DNA of 64,000 bases, taken from Ascarosepion bandense. Taxonomy: Eukaryota > Mollusca > Cephalopoda > Sepiida > Sepiidae. Location: positions 1,151,001 through 1,215,000 of the forward strand of contig JBBBDQ010001294.1 in NCBI GenBank assembly GCA_037127315.1, written 5' to 3'. The notes under the pieces are model-generated. The model ran no database searches. It worked only from the letters and a program-made list of their open reading frames with translations, and was not told where the DNA came from. The position numbers were made by a program, and so were the translations under genes. Positions 41,116 to 52,549 of the stretch are shown in pieces; within the stretch, counting starts at the first letter, position 1; every line of letters begins with the position of its first letter.

Positions 41116-42340
41116 AACTCAAAAGCTATTAAGTTTTGGTTTTCAATACACTATCATCAGGCAGTGATATGTGGTTCATTTAAAGGGTCGCATGTATATA
41201 TTGATAAGGAAATTTAAAATGACAAAATTAGACTTTAAAAAATTCCACCATATTAGATGATTGTAGTTAGGTGGGAGGTTATTATATTTTACAAGAATTG
41301 TGGGTGTAGACCAATGAATATTGAGAGAAAGTGTAGTGATGCTTACCCAACAGGAAGTGTCATTTGTTTAAATATGAATGGAACAAAACTGTAGCTGATG
41401 TACTATTTTTAGTAAATGACTAGAATTAAAAATAAAAAAATAAGAACAATAAAAAAATAAAATATAAGTCTTAAAGGGTTTTGTTGGTATAAAATAAAAC
41501 CATTTAAAGAAATAGACATAAGAGCATAAAGTAAATTTTAAAATCAGAATTACTAGATTTTACAGATGACTAGTAGTGAAAGGAAGCAATGTAACAGTTA
41601 ATAAAGTTTAGCTTGACTTGTGATAATATTTTGTGACAAGGTTGTTGCTTTTTCAGTGGTTTTACTGATAAAATGTATTTTGGCAAGCAAGTTTTTATTG
41701 CTTCAAGGTGAAGATAGAAACTTGATAAACACAAAGAGTTTAGTACTTTAACTGAGCAGTTTCATGCTGACTTTGAAGTTTTGTGAGGACACCGTTTTGA
41801 TGTTATCACTCGTCAGGGCTTCTTTGCTGTTAGGTCCCATTTTTTTTCATTATATGGAGCATGGTATGATTTTTGTTGGGTGGTCTTATTTGTCATTGGC
41901 TGATATTCATTTTCTTTTTGACTATTTTTCCTTTTTATTTTTCCTTATTTTTACTTTTATGGTGCAGGTGTTTGATTTATTTTTATAGCAAAAAATTTGT
42001 TTTTTCGTGTACATGTTAGTGATTGTTTGCTTAATTGCATTTTGGGGTTTGGGTTAGCCTCTTTTATTATTGTTGTATTGGCCTCTATTATTGGTTTGAC
42101 CTTTTTCTTACCATGTTGGTATGCTTTGTTGCAAGACGGTTTATTTTTCTGGGTCATGGTTGGGTATTTGTGTTTTTGTGTATATTTGTGTTTGTGGGCT
42201 TTATGTAAGGTTTTTTATTTCGTGGTTGTATTATTTATTTATTTTTTTATCACGATTAAGTGTTTATATATATATTTTTATTTTTATGTTTATATTATTT
42301 TATCATTTATATATTTGAAAACACTTATAAAAAAAATAAG
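41116..42340. other. Unassigned; T/G-rich in its right half
   Basis: Left part AT-rich with catcatcagg-type text near 41.15 kb. 41.76-42.33 kb is T/G-rich on plus and therefore gives hydrophobic frames (74 and 123 codons), which I regard as artefacts. The minus strand at 41785-41816 has CTGACGA, a short helix, and AAAACGGTGTC, a degenerate hammerhead-like motif. Confidence 0.4.
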
Positions 42341-42344
42341 GGTG

Positions 42345-42445
42345 AGGCACCACTTTGATGTGGTTTAATGGTTAGCAAGCGTGTCTCACTAGCATATTTA
42401 TGACTGAGTAGTGAGTTTAATCCTCACTGAGTGCGCCATACTTTT
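42345..42445 (+). mobile_element. tRNA-like SINE head of a further family
   Basis: A-box region gtggtttaatgg and B-box region gagtttaatcc. The T arm gtgag/ctcac pairs perfectly. It differs from SINE-A, H, L and R heads. The following ~70 bp is unique here. Confidence 0.5.
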
Positions 42446-42514
42446 GGCCTTGTGCCATATCTAAGCTATGCTGAGAAAATCACCTTTGGTGGGACCTAAA
42501 TGTTATTGAATGTG

Positions 42515-42812
42515 TGTTGTGGTGTAATGGATATCCACTTGGAATGAGAAATTGGAGATCCAAGTTCAAATTACAGTTGAGTTTGTTACTTGCAGATACC
42601 CTTGGAAAAAGTATGAATTCATCTCTTATCCCTCCAGCCATATTTTGAATAGTAGAACAGATTGGGTTCTATAGCCTTTGGTTGGCAATCAGTCTATCAC
42701 ACAAAGAAATGGCAATCTACTGCAGGAAAATCTTCAGCTTAGTCAGTCACTGACAAAAGAGACATGATCACCTAAATGTGTATCACACATGACACTTAAC
42801 TGACTGATTTAG
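42515..42812 (+). mobile_element. SINE-A copy, diverged
   Basis: Head tgtggtgtaatggatatcca, body words (gggttctatagcctttggtt; aatggcaatctactgcagg) and end cttaactgactga. Confidence 0.8.
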
Positions 42813-43499
42813 AGGAAATGTCTGAGAAAGAAAAGGTAAAATAATTTGAAAGAGAGAGCTGAAAATATATTGAAAGACAGAGGTAGAACAAGGAAAAGGA
42901 AATGGGTAGTCATGAATTAAACAGACACTAGATGACTTTTCTAAAATTAAAATTTATGAAATTCAATAAAAGGCAGAAAATTTAAATTAGCCTTGCTTGT
43001 AAATAGCAACTTTTCTTCGGTACTGAATGAAATTAAAAGTGTTGACAGAAGATAAGGAGATAATAAAAAACAAATAAAGAAAAAAAATGAAAAGAATGAC
43101 TGAAGAAACAAAAATCAAATCCTCGGAGAAGAAAGCCATGCACGGTAGCAGTCTGTGTAAAGCATTTCAGTTTTTTTTTAAAATGTTTTATTTTATGTTA
43201 TTTATTTTTTTTTTTTTGGCAACATCTCTTAATGAAAGATTCTTTTCTGTTTAAAAGAATCATTAGAATCTTGGAATCAACCCAGATTTTTTGGTAGTCT
43301 GGTAATGATTGCAACAATAATTTGCACAGAATAAATCACCATATTGTCCAAAATTATTTCAGTTGACAGTTAAGAAGAATGAAGTTTAATTCATTTGTAA
43401 CCAAAAATGGTAGTCTAAAAATGTCTGCTTTATCTGTGTGAGATTAGCACTAGATCTATTAATGAATTTATTTTCTAGTTACTTAATTATATTGTAATG
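42813..43499. other. Unassigned AT-rich sequence
   Basis: Contains an A-rich stretch near 43.05 kb and T-rich near 43.2 kb; nothing recognised. Confidence 0.35.
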
Positions 43500-44558
43500 A
43501 AGAACTTCATGCAAAACATTTAATAGTATTGTTTATTCTACTTAATGCTATGTTTAATACATTGATTTACACTTCTTAATGCTATTTCTTTATAGACTGA
43601 TATACATTTTTTAATGCTATTACTTAATGCATTGATTTACATTTCTTAGTGCTTTTTCTTAATATATTGATTTATACTATTTACACTTCTTAAAGAAAAA
43701 TACAAGATAAGTAAATATGAGGAAGAAATTGGAAATGAAAACTTGAAATGGGATACACTAAAGAAAACGTAAATGACATCATCAAATGACATCATCCCAA
43801 AAGACAAGAGACAGAAGAAAAAATGAGTGGATCACAGATGAGATTCTCAACATGATGCAATAGAGACTGAAAACAATGCCAAGACATGGAACAGAATGCA
43901 GAAGACTACACAAGAAAATAAGAAGCAAATGCAGACAGGCTAAAAAGGAATAGCACAATGAAAAATGTGCAGAAATAGAGATTGATAAAAGAGACATGCA
44001 TAAAAAAATAAGTGAACTAACAGGAATAAAGACATGCTCATCAACAATATGCATAAAATGCAAGGATAATGCTCATATTAGAGAAAGAGAAAATACTTCA
44101 GCAATGCGAAGAATATATAGGAGATCTCTTCCACGACAAGAGAGAGAGACCAACAATACATAGAAGTATCAATGGACTGGTAATATTAAAATCCAAAGTA
44201 GAAACTGCACCAGACAAACTGAATAGAAACAGATGGCATTGGACCAGATGGCATTGTAATAGAGATGCTGAAAGCCTAAGATGATTTTGGTGCAAACAAA
44301 ATTACACAAATAACAAATGAAATCTACAACAGTGGCAATATACTGAAAGACCTAAGTAGATCATTTTTATAGCACTGTTAAGAAGCCAGGCACAAATAAA
44401 TATGAACTTAACCAAATAATCAGCTTAACTAGTCACATGACAAAACTCATCATCTGAATTCTGATGAATATAATGCACAGCAGAATCAGACCATAGAACA
44501 AGAACAGTGCAGTTTTGTCAAGGATACTGGAACAAAGAATGCAATATTTATACTTAGA

Positions 44559-44843
44559 ATGCTATCAGAAAGGGCAATACAAATACAGAAGGACATGTAC
44601 CTGTGTTTCATGGACTACACAAAGGCATTCAACAAAGTGCAGCACAGAGACGTGATAGAGATGTTCAGCAACCTTGACATATTTGAGAAAGATATAAGAG
44701 TAATCAATAAGCTGTACTGGCAGCAAACCACCTGCACACAGAGAGGAAGCACGTTCTGCAAATATACAATGATAGAAAGGAGTGTAAGACAAGGATGTAT
44801 TTTCTCACCAAATCTCTTCAACCTATACACAAGACAATTCTGA
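44559..44843 (+). pseudogene. RTE-like LINE reverse transcriptase, fingers/palm piece
   Basis: Reads MLSERAIQIQKDMYLCFMDY, TKAFNKVQHRDVIEMF and RSVRQGCIFSPNLFNLY. The F-x-DYTKAFD-V block supplies a catalytic Asp (DYTKAF kept). RxGVRQGCxxSPxLFNLY is the next conserved block. Downstream, 44854-45075 carries the active-site box. Confidence 0.8.
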
Positions 44844-44853
44844 GTTTTATGTC

Positions 44854-45075
44854 TTGCCTGGATTCCTCATTGGCTGCCACAATCTGTACTATATAAGATA
44901 CGCAGATGATACAGTGCTGATAGCAAACACAGTCAGAAAACTACAAAACCTCCTACAGAAGGTAGCTAAAGAAACAGGAAAGAAAGGACTACATATAAAC
45001 TACAAGAACATTGAGTGTGTGGTCATCAGTAAAAAAGAGGCAACTAAAATGTCAACTATAGTCTGGGGATACTGA
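44854..45075 (+). pseudogene. RTE-like LINE reverse transcriptase, YADD active-site piece
   Basis: IRYADDTVLIANT with YADD at 44899-44910, then LQNLLQKVAKETGKKGLHIN. The active-site motif is intact, although a stop separates it from the previous piece. The copy cannot make a full enzyme. Confidence 0.8.
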
Positions 45076-45439
45076 AATCAAGCAGGCATGGAAATTGAAA
45101 TACCAGGGATGCAGACAGAAAGGACAATACTGATATCAAAAGGAATATTGGCATGGCCAAAGCTGAATAGCATAGGGAAAGACAGAAATATTTTGCTGAA
45201 AACAAAAAAGAAAGTACTGGATTGTTATGGGATGGTTCTCCTTCAATATGGCAGAAAATGCTGGTTAATCTCATCAAGGATAAAGAAAAGAATGCCATGG
45301 ACCAAACATGCAAGCAACAGCAAGGATTTTGAGAGGATGGAAAAAAAACGAAACTGATATTTAACATCAGGAAAAGCCAGCTGAAGTTTCTGGATCATGT
45401 AATGAGGAAGGAGAGCTTGGAGAATATGATGCTCCCTGA

Positions 45440-45718
45440 GCAGAGGGAGGGAAAGAGGGAGAGATGAAAAGCAATGCATTACACTAGGCTTGAGTAAATG
45501 ATTGGCAAAGGAGGGTTTGGGAGAGTAACCAGGGAGGGAAAGAGGGAGAGAGGAAAAGCAATGCATTACACTAGGCTTGAGTAAATGATTGGCAAAGGAG
45601 GGTTTAGGAGAGTAACCAGGGAGGGAAAGAGGGAGAGAGGAAAAGCAATGCATTACACTAGGCTTGAGTAAATGATTGGCAAAGGAGGGTTTAGGAGAGT
45701 AACCAGAGAAAGGGTGTT
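45440..45718. repeat. 87-bp tandem triplication inside the LINE C-terminus
   Basis: gcaatgcattacac occurs at 45471, 45558 and 45645, an exact 87-bp period equal to 29 codons. The unit is LINE coding sequence (equivalent to EGKRxRGRQRITYLxRLxKWM). The copies differ at very few bases. Confidence 0.95.
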
Positions 45719-45884
45719 AAGATCCACAAAGGATAGGAAACGTAGAAGGTCATGATCTCCTATGTCCTGCAGAGTCACGACATATATTTCTCAATATATT
45801 TATACAATTTACATTTCATAATACTATCTTTTAATATGTTAATGCATTAAATACTGCAATTTAATGCAATATTCATGATCACAA

Positions 45885-47305
45885 TACTTTTATGAAAGAG
45901 CAATAGAAATGAAGAAGGAACTCTATCTGTGCATCATAGACTACACAAAGGCATTTGACAAAGTACAGCACAAAGATTTGATAGGGAGGCTCAACAACCT
46001 CAACATTTTTGAAAAAGACAGTGGGATAATCAAGAATCTCTATTGGCAATAAACTGCTTGCATACAGATCAGTCAGGTAAGTGCCATACGTGATACACAC
46101 TTGGGCGATCAAGAGACATGACTGACTGGGTAGAAGATTATCCTGCAGTAAGTTGCCATTGCTTTCTGCGGTAGACTGGTTGCCGATCAAGGCTATAGAA
46201 TCCAATCTGCCCTGTTATTTAACCCATAACTGGAGGGAAGAGACGGATTAATACCTTTCCCAAGGGTATTTGCGCGTAAGTGAATGCAATGAATTCAGCT
46301 GGAATTCGAATTCGGCTCCTCGATTTCTCGTTCCGAGCCAATATCCACTGCACCACAATGCACTTCCTTGTATACAGATAGGAAGTGAATTCAGCAAGTA
46401 TACAAAAATAGAAAGGGGCAGAAGACAAGGATGTGTTTTCTCACCGGATCTGTTCAATTTATAGAGTGAAACAATTCTGAGAGAAATAAAATCCTTACCA
46501 GGATTCATCATTGGCGACCACAATCTCAGCAATGTAAGAGATACTGATGAAACTATGCTAATAGCAGACACAGAAAGGAAAATGCAAGACCCCCTACAGA
46601 AGGTAGCAAGAGAAAGTGAGAAGAATGGACTCGGCATAAACTTCAAGAAAATGGAATGCATGGTGATCAGCAAAAAGAAGAACCCAAAATGCTAATGACA
46701 TAAAGAAATTTAAATACCCAGGAAGCATGCTGACAGAGGATGGAAAGTGCGATGTTGAGATCCAATGATGCATTAGCATGGCCAAGGACGCATGTCAAAA
46801 GCTAACCAATTTACTGAAAGACAGGAAAATCTTATTAGAAACAAAGAAGAGAGTGTTAGATTGCTGTGTGATATCTGTTCTACTGTATGGCAGTGAATGT
46901 TGGATAATCTCCTCAAGGATGCAGGAGAGGCTTGAGGCAGCAGAAATGTAGTTTTACAGAAGGATGCTGAGAATACCATGAACTGAGCACATGACTAACA
47001 ATAATGTGTTAGACAGGATGGAAATGAGAAGGAAACTCATACTTAATATAAGGAAGAACAGATGAGGTTTCTGATCATGAGGAAGGAGGGTCTGGAGAAT
47101 TTAATACTCACAGAATAAATAGAGGGAGAGAGAGACAGGGAAAGCAGACCTACTTGATAGGCCTGAGCAAATGGACAGCAGAGTGGGATTCAAGAGAGAT
47201 ACCAAGAGGAAGAATTTTGAGAGCAACAAGAGACGGAGCCAAGTGGAAATCTGTGATTGCCTACATCCTGAAGGAACACAGCATGTGTAGAAGAAGATTA
47301 ACATT
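45885..47305 (+). mobile_element. RTE-like LINE, second copy, split by a SINE
   Basis: RT starts at 45895 (RAIEMKKELYLCIIDYTKAF, DKVQHKDLIGRL), is interrupted by a minus-strand SINE-A at 46070-46366, and resumes with GSEFSKYTKIERGRRQGCVF, SPDLFNL. The active site is degraded (VRDTDETMLIADT instead of YADDT). The post-RT region has ETKKRVLDCCVISVLLYGSE. The end is near 47300 with a gaagaagatt tail. No full frame survives. Confidence 0.8.
46070..46366 (-). mobile_element. SINE-A inserted in the RTE-like LINE with target duplication
   Basis: A full SINE-A in reverse (minus-strand head gtgcattgtggtgcagtgg, end at 46070). Flanking direct repeats cttgcatacagat (46057-46069) and cttgtatacagat (46367-46379) are a 13-bp target-site duplication with one difference. 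Confidence 0.9.
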
Positions 47306-47699
47306 TAATACAATTTAAATTTCTTAATACATTTTTATATAAACCTTTCATAATATTTTGAATACATTTATTTATATATTAGTTAATATTTACATTTCTA
47401 AATACATTTCTCAATACATCTATAAATAGTGTTTACATTTTTCAATGTATCCATAAGTACTATTTTTATTTCTCAGTATATTTATATGTACTATTTACAT
47501 TTCTTAGTACATTTCTCAACTTATTTTTAAATACTGTTTACACATCTTAATATATTTTGTAATACTATCTAAATTTTTTTATACATAACAATGCAATTTA
47601 CATTTTTAATACATTTCTTAATACTATACCTTAATATAATTTGTCATCCTATTTAAATTCCTTAATATATTTTCTAATACCTTTTAATATTACATTTCT

Positions 47700-48265
47700 T
47701 TACACCACCTGAATCTATCTTGCACATATACAAATCAACCATCTGACCGTGCATATATTACTGTTGTCATATCTGGTCAGGCACCCCTGCTGTTAACTCA
47801 GTATTCTTGACAGGCTCCAAAGGAGAATCTGTAATGTGACTGGTCATGACCTGGAAGCTCAACTCCAGCCACTTTCTCACCAGCGTGATGTGGCTTCCCT
47901 CTGTCTCTTCTACAAATATTTTCATGGCTTCTGCTCTGACGAACTTAGGTCACTGGTGCCACAAGAATTTACTCATGCAACCAGACTTCAACAATGTTCC
48001 ATCCATTTACAGTTAGATCAACCAAATGCAGCCAACAATTCTGCTCCAGCAGCTTCTTTTCTTGCACTCTGGAACTTCTTTCCATATACTTGCTTTCCTG
48101 ATGGCTTCAACCTCCCAGAATTTAAATGCAATGTCAATTCCCATCTCTTATCCACTTGACTCCAGTCCTTTCTACATCACCCCATGTATTCTCCAGTCCT
48201 TTCTACATCACCCCGTGTATCTTGTACTGCCTTGCTTGGGGTGAAACAATTAAAAAAGAAAGAAA
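47700..48265 (+). mobile_element. LINE-J 3' third
   Basis: Plus-strand thumb text (YKSTI-equivalent at 47715), LQPLSHQRDVASLCLFYKYF, then LWNFFPYTCFP. It ends with ttgcttggggtgaaacaatt and an A-rich tail at ~48262. A ~28-bp piece (ccagtcctttctacatcacc) is duplicated in the 3' UTR. Confidence 0.8.
47836..48159 (+). pseudogene. LINE-J C-terminal frame, 107 codons
   Basis: Reads LEAQLQPLSHQRDVASLCLF, YKYFHGFCSDELRSLVPQEF and ASFLALWNFFPYTCFPDGFN. It matches the frame at 28043-28582 motif by motif; W-N-S-L-P has changed to W-N-F-F-P. Truncated relic. Confidence 0.75.
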
Positions 48266-48634
48266 AAACTATGTTGGTTTCAGTCCATAGTAAGAATGAT
48301 GGCAAAATACTTTTCCCATCCCCTTTTATAGGCAGAAGCACACAAATGAATGCTGGGATACTGGGATGTTGGGATATTTTTCTAGCCAATAAAATAGAAC
48401 TCTGATTTTCATTTGATAAAGTCCTAAACTGTTTTGTTGTGAAGTCAGAATGCTGTGTTTGTATGTCTGAACTTGATTTTTGTGTTTCAATGCCAATTCT
48501 TAGTTTGTGAATCTTTTTGCCATATAACTCTTGCTTTGCCTCATATATATTTTTTGCTTACTTGGTACTATTTTTTGCCCTGTGATGTTCTTTTATTTTT
48601 CTTGTTATTGCTTATTGCAGACTATGTCACTTCT

Positions 48635-48755
48635 GTTTGGGAGAGTAACCAGAGAAAGGGTGTTAAGAGCTACAAAGGATAGGGAGACATAGAAGGTCAT
48701 GATCTCCTATGTTCTGAAGGGATACGGCATATAGAAGAAGAAAAAGAATACATTT
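48635..48755 (+). mobile_element. RTE-like LINE, extreme 3' end
   Basis: gggagagtaaccagagaaag through tctgaagggatacggcata and a gaagaagaaaaag tail. It matches 45.70-45.78 kb closely. Confidence 0.8.
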
Positions 48756-48841
48756 CTCAATATATTTATACTATTCACACTTTTTAATGCTATTTCTTAA
48801 TTGCATTAAAAATGTTTCTCCTTTCTTGGACAGTTCTGTTA

Positions 48842-48900
48842 CTTATTTTGCATTTGACCCTTATTTTTGCATTTGACCCTTATTTTTGCATTTGACTCAA
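48842..48900. repeat. 21-bp tandem repeat, ~2.7 copies
   Basis: Unit ttttgcatttgacccttat repeated. Confidence 0.9.
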
Positions 48901-48969
48901 CAGCACATATTTACATTTTCTAATACTTTTTTTCATGCATTTCTTAATAACTAACATTAAGGTCAATAG

Positions 48970-49158
48970 ACACCTCCTAACACACTAACTCGCTTCCATT
49001 CTTTCAAACACTCTTCCCATCCTCCCAACTACCTATCATCCCGCTTCTGACATTTCCTATATCTAACCACTCTTTCTATTTACCTTCCCCTATGTAGCCC
49101 CAAGTGCAATAGTGGCAGTGAAATGCCTTGCTTGGGGTGAAACGATTAAAAAAATATA
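48970..49158 (+). mobile_element. LINE-J 3' UTR fragment
   Basis: Ends ttgcttggggtgaaacgatt plus A run at 49140-49155, the family tail with no coding part. Confidence 0.8.
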
Positions 49159-49559
49159 TATATATATTTCTTAATACTATTTTTAATATATTTTATCATA
49201 CTAAACTTATATATTTCTTAATATTATTTTTAACACATTTCTTAATACTAACATTATTTATTTCTTAATACTATTTTAATACATTTCATAATAATAATAT
49301 TATATATTTAATACTATTTTTAATACATTTCATAATAGTAATATTATATATTTCTTAATATTATTTTAATACATTTCTTAATACTATATGTTTTAACTTC
49401 CTTGTTGTTTTTCTGTGAATGCTTACTATAGCAAATGTCTTGATGTACTCTTCTCTATTGTAACTAGACTTTATAAATTTAAATATATATATATATGGTA
49501 CTAGATATGCAGTGGGATGTAATGGATAAAGTTATGGCTTGAGAAATTAGAGAAATGAG

Positions 49560-49800
49560 TTTTATTCTAACAGTTTCTTTTCTTGCACTTCACACTTGTG
49601 GGAACTCTCTTCCAGCTTATTGGCTTTCATTCATTTTTGAAAAATTTCAATGCAATGTCAATTCTTATCTTTGGTCTTAAAAATTTCTGTTCTTTCATTG
49701 TTTTTGCTCTTTAATAATGTTTTCTTATATTCTTTCACACTCATTAACCTTGTGCAAGTTAGTGGCTTTGTTGTCTTGCTTAAGGTGAAGTGATCAAAAA
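49560..49800 (+). mobile_element. LINE-J-type 3' fragment
   Basis: C-terminal text (cttttcttgcact..., gggaactctcttcc, the LWNSLP region) then the 3' UTR unit seen in the 122-bp array and ttgcttaaggtgaagtgatc. Confidence 0.65.
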
Positions 49801-50520
49801 ATATTCAATTCTCCTGTTTAAACAGACTTTGAATTTGTTGTGTAATGGCGTTGGGTAATAATTTTTGTCAACCATGAATACAGTATTCAGTATATATAAA
49901 GTAACAACAAATTTTTTTTTAGCGCAAGATGGTTGTGCATCAATCTAGAATTCTGGAGTATAAAAGCAATTAAAAATCCTGTCAACACTCAAAGGATGCA
50001 TCTGCATAATAAAGTCTGGAAGAAACAGTTTTTGCATCAAATCACTGCAATGCTATATTTTAGTTAGCAACTATCACAGACAATGAGAAGCCAGAAATGC
50101 ATATTTAGTGCACCTTTTCAGAACAGAATTTCTAATATGGCATCACCAAACATCTGGATATCCCCAAAATTCAAAAAATCACGAAACAGTCAATGCCAAA
50201 GATGATGTTGCTGTGCACAACTGAAATCAAAAATAGATCTTAAATTTTCTTTATGATTGAATTATATTGTGATGTGGGGTCTGGCAAGACTAAACACTGA
50301 ACTCAACTGAGTCAGAAGTGATAATAGTATTTATTTGATATTCGATAGTATTTATTCAATATTCAACAATAGTATTACCACCTTTTCTCATAGACATTTA
50401 GCCTCAAACTGCTTATCATGAATGGACTGACTCACTCTTATCACAACAAAATGAAAACATGTGAAATACTAAAAAGTGCTTATGTTGAAAATAAATACCA
50501 ATTTCATATTAAGTGAAGTG
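49801..50520. other. Unassigned AT-rich sequence
   Basis: Nothing recognised; a short tatttattcaatattc-type duplication near 50.33 kb. Confidence 0.35.
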
Positions 50521-50524
50521 ACAT

Positions 50525-50770
50525 GTGATAAATGATGCTTGGGTGATTGGGGCAGAAGATTTTCCTACAGTAGGTTGCCATTGCTTTCTGTAGAAGATGG
50601 TCGCCAATCAAGGCTATAGAACCCATAGCTGCCAGGAGAAGTGGCAGATTAATATCTTTCTCAAGGGTATTCGCATGTAAGTGAATGCCATGAATTTAAT
50701 TGAAATTCGAACTTGGTTATCTGATTTCTCATTCTGAACAAATATCCACTGCCATTCATTAGTGTATCTA
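50525..50770 (-). mobile_element. SINE-A copy, diverged
   Basis: Reverse-strand body (taggttgccattgctttctg; gccaatcaaggctatagaac) and head remnant (aaatatccactgccattc). Confidence 0.8.
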
Positions 50771-51405
50771 GTCTAAAACCTCTCTTATTGGATTGGAGAA
50801 GTTATTTATCAATCAAGCCTTCTTTCTCTAAGTTTTCCTTCTTTTCTAAAATGATGTTTTGAAAAACAGCCTTATAAAATTATACATTTATTTCTTTCTA
50901 TACATTTATTTTATTTTATAAATAACAAAATTACCTTTTTCTTCTGCCCAATAATTTTATTTTAAATATGTAATTATCATAAATTAAAATATAATTTTAT
51001 TTCAGTAAAAAAATAAAATAAAATTGCTGAAATGAAATAAAAGACAAATTCTAATATATTAATAAAACATAGATTGTTCAAGTGAAATTGATATATAAGA
51101 CGAGTTGATTTTTTTGTAAGCTTCTGTCTGTATTGACTGAAGGTAAAAAGTTTATAGACAAGAGAATTAATTTCAGAAATTCTATTCCAAGATATTGAGT
51201 GGTGTATTTAAATGAGTTTCTGCCATTTTTTTCTTCCAAGACAATGGAAGGAATAAATTATCCATTAATTCTTCCAATTCTGGTGTTGTGAGGAAAATGA
51301 ATCAGAAGATGAAATTAATATGGAAACAAAAGGAAAGCGGAATAAATGATGATCAAGTGCCCCTTGAAATAACTGCCTTAGATAATGATTACCATCATTG
51401 ACATC
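50771..51405. other. Unassigned AT-rich sequence
   Basis: Nothing recognised. Confidence 0.35.
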
Positions 51406-51407
51406 AG

Positions 51408-51850
51408 AACATGGCAGCCAACCTTCAGTCACTTTCTCACCAACATAGTGTGGCTCCCCTCTGTCTTTTCTACAAGTATTTTCATGGTTATTGTGCAGAC
51501 AAACTTTTTTCTATGGTGACTTGTCCATATCTATTTATGCGTTTACTAGATTGACATCAAAGTTCCACCCTTTTACCATCAAAATAGTTAAATGTAACTG
51601 CCTCTTCTACTTTATCAGTTTATTTATCTCACACTTTCCATTTGTGAAACTCCCTTTCATTTGCTTGCTTTCTTGATAGAATCTCCAAAAGTTTAAGTGC
51701 GATGTCAATCGCCATCTTCTATCTCCTTGACTTCCATCTTTCTCCTATTTTTTCTTCGATATCCCTTGTACTTTGATGTTTTCTTTCATTTCTCTTACTT
51801 TAACCCCCTGCACACCAGTGGTAGTGGGTGAAATAACTATAAAAAGCTTT
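51408..51850 (+). mobile_element. LINE-J 3' third (left arm of a tail-to-tail pair)
   Basis: Begins with gccaaccttcagtcactttc (the LQSLSHxRDV region), passes the C-terminus and ends in accagtggtagtgggtgaaa and an A-rich end at ~51847. Confidence 0.75.
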
Positions 51851-51934
51851 ATTTTAAATCATGTATTGCTTCATTAATTTTAAGATCTTAAAATGTTAGC
51901 ATCTGACAAATGTTAACTTTTATCTTTTTTAATA

Positions 51935-52375
51935 ATAATTTTTCACCATGCAAGGCAATACCGCCACTTGTGCACAGGGGTTACATGATAGAAGAGCTGA
52001 AAAGAAAGAACAAGGTACATGGGGTGTTAGAGAAAGGATAAGAAAAAGATGGGAATAAATAAAAGATGGAAATTGACATTGCACTTAAACTTTTAACAAT
52101 TGTAGCCATTAGGGAAGCAGAAGGGAGTTCCATAGGTGGGAAGTTCAAGAAAAAAACTGATAGAGTAGAAGTGGTGATTACATTTGACTGTTTTGACTGT
52201 AAAAGGGACCTAGTTGCCAATCTAGTAGCTCGAGTAAATTCATGTAGATGTGGCAGCAGAAGCCATGGAAATATTTGTAGAAAAGACAGAGGGAAGCCAT
52301 GAATAAGAAAGTGACTAAAGTCAAACTGCCAAATTGAGATTGATTACATTGCAAATCCTCCTAATGGTTTCAAAT
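51935..52375 (-). mobile_element. LINE-J 3' third (right arm of a tail-to-tail pair)
   Basis: The minus-strand tail is at 51940-51985 (plus text caccatgcaaggcaatac) and sequence continues up to the RRDVASL and RxxNxI region near 52.35 kb. It faces the copy at 51408-51850. Confidence 0.75.
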
Positions 52376-52545
52376 ACTATGATAAACATTCAAGTGAGAA
52401 AAACAATATGTTACTCTAAACATTAATTTAAATGGATACAATTGCGCCAGTTGCCATTCCATATTGTTTTGAGTTTTCTTAAACAGGGAAATTAATAATC
52501 AGCCTACACCTTTGGGAAAATTAATTGAAATAAAATGAATAATGT
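52376..52545. other. Unassigned sequence
   Basis: Nothing recognised. Confidence 0.3.
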
Positions 52546-52549
52546 CTTC

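Larger units (their letters stand above)
43720..45780 (+). mobile_element. RTE-like LINE, longest copy (linker, RT, C-terminus)
   Basis: Begins in the endonuclease-RT linker (WDTLKKT, KKWITDEILNMM; 44069-44284 MLILEKEKILQQCEEYIGDL, FHDKRERP). Then GIDG-type text at 44230, RT at 44559-45075, and the post-RT region 45088-45440 (LLKTKKKVLDCYGMVLLQYG). It ends at ~45780 with a tail-like atttctcaat junction after LKGHG-equivalent sequence. The 5' endonuclease is missing. Many stops. It sits inside the AT minisatellite. Confidence 0.85.
43500..49400. repeat. Degenerate AT minisatellite hosting LINE insertions
   Basis: Words of the type acatttcttaatactattt repeat at 43545-43690, 45785-45885, 47305-47700, 48755-48960 and 49150-49395. 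The same minisatellite appears on both sides of each RTE-like or LINE-J block, so these LINEs appear to have inserted into one long array. Unit length is irregular, about 15 to 30 bp. Confidence 0.7.

Noticed and set aside
41764..42368. Two hydrophobic frames (74 and 123 codons) resembling transmembrane proteins
   Set aside because: T/G-rich composition forces Phe, Leu, Val and Cys codons; no start context, no family.
45243..45653. 136-codon minus frame with three identical 29-residue repeats
   Set aside because: Antisense of the 87-bp triplication in an RTE-like LINE.
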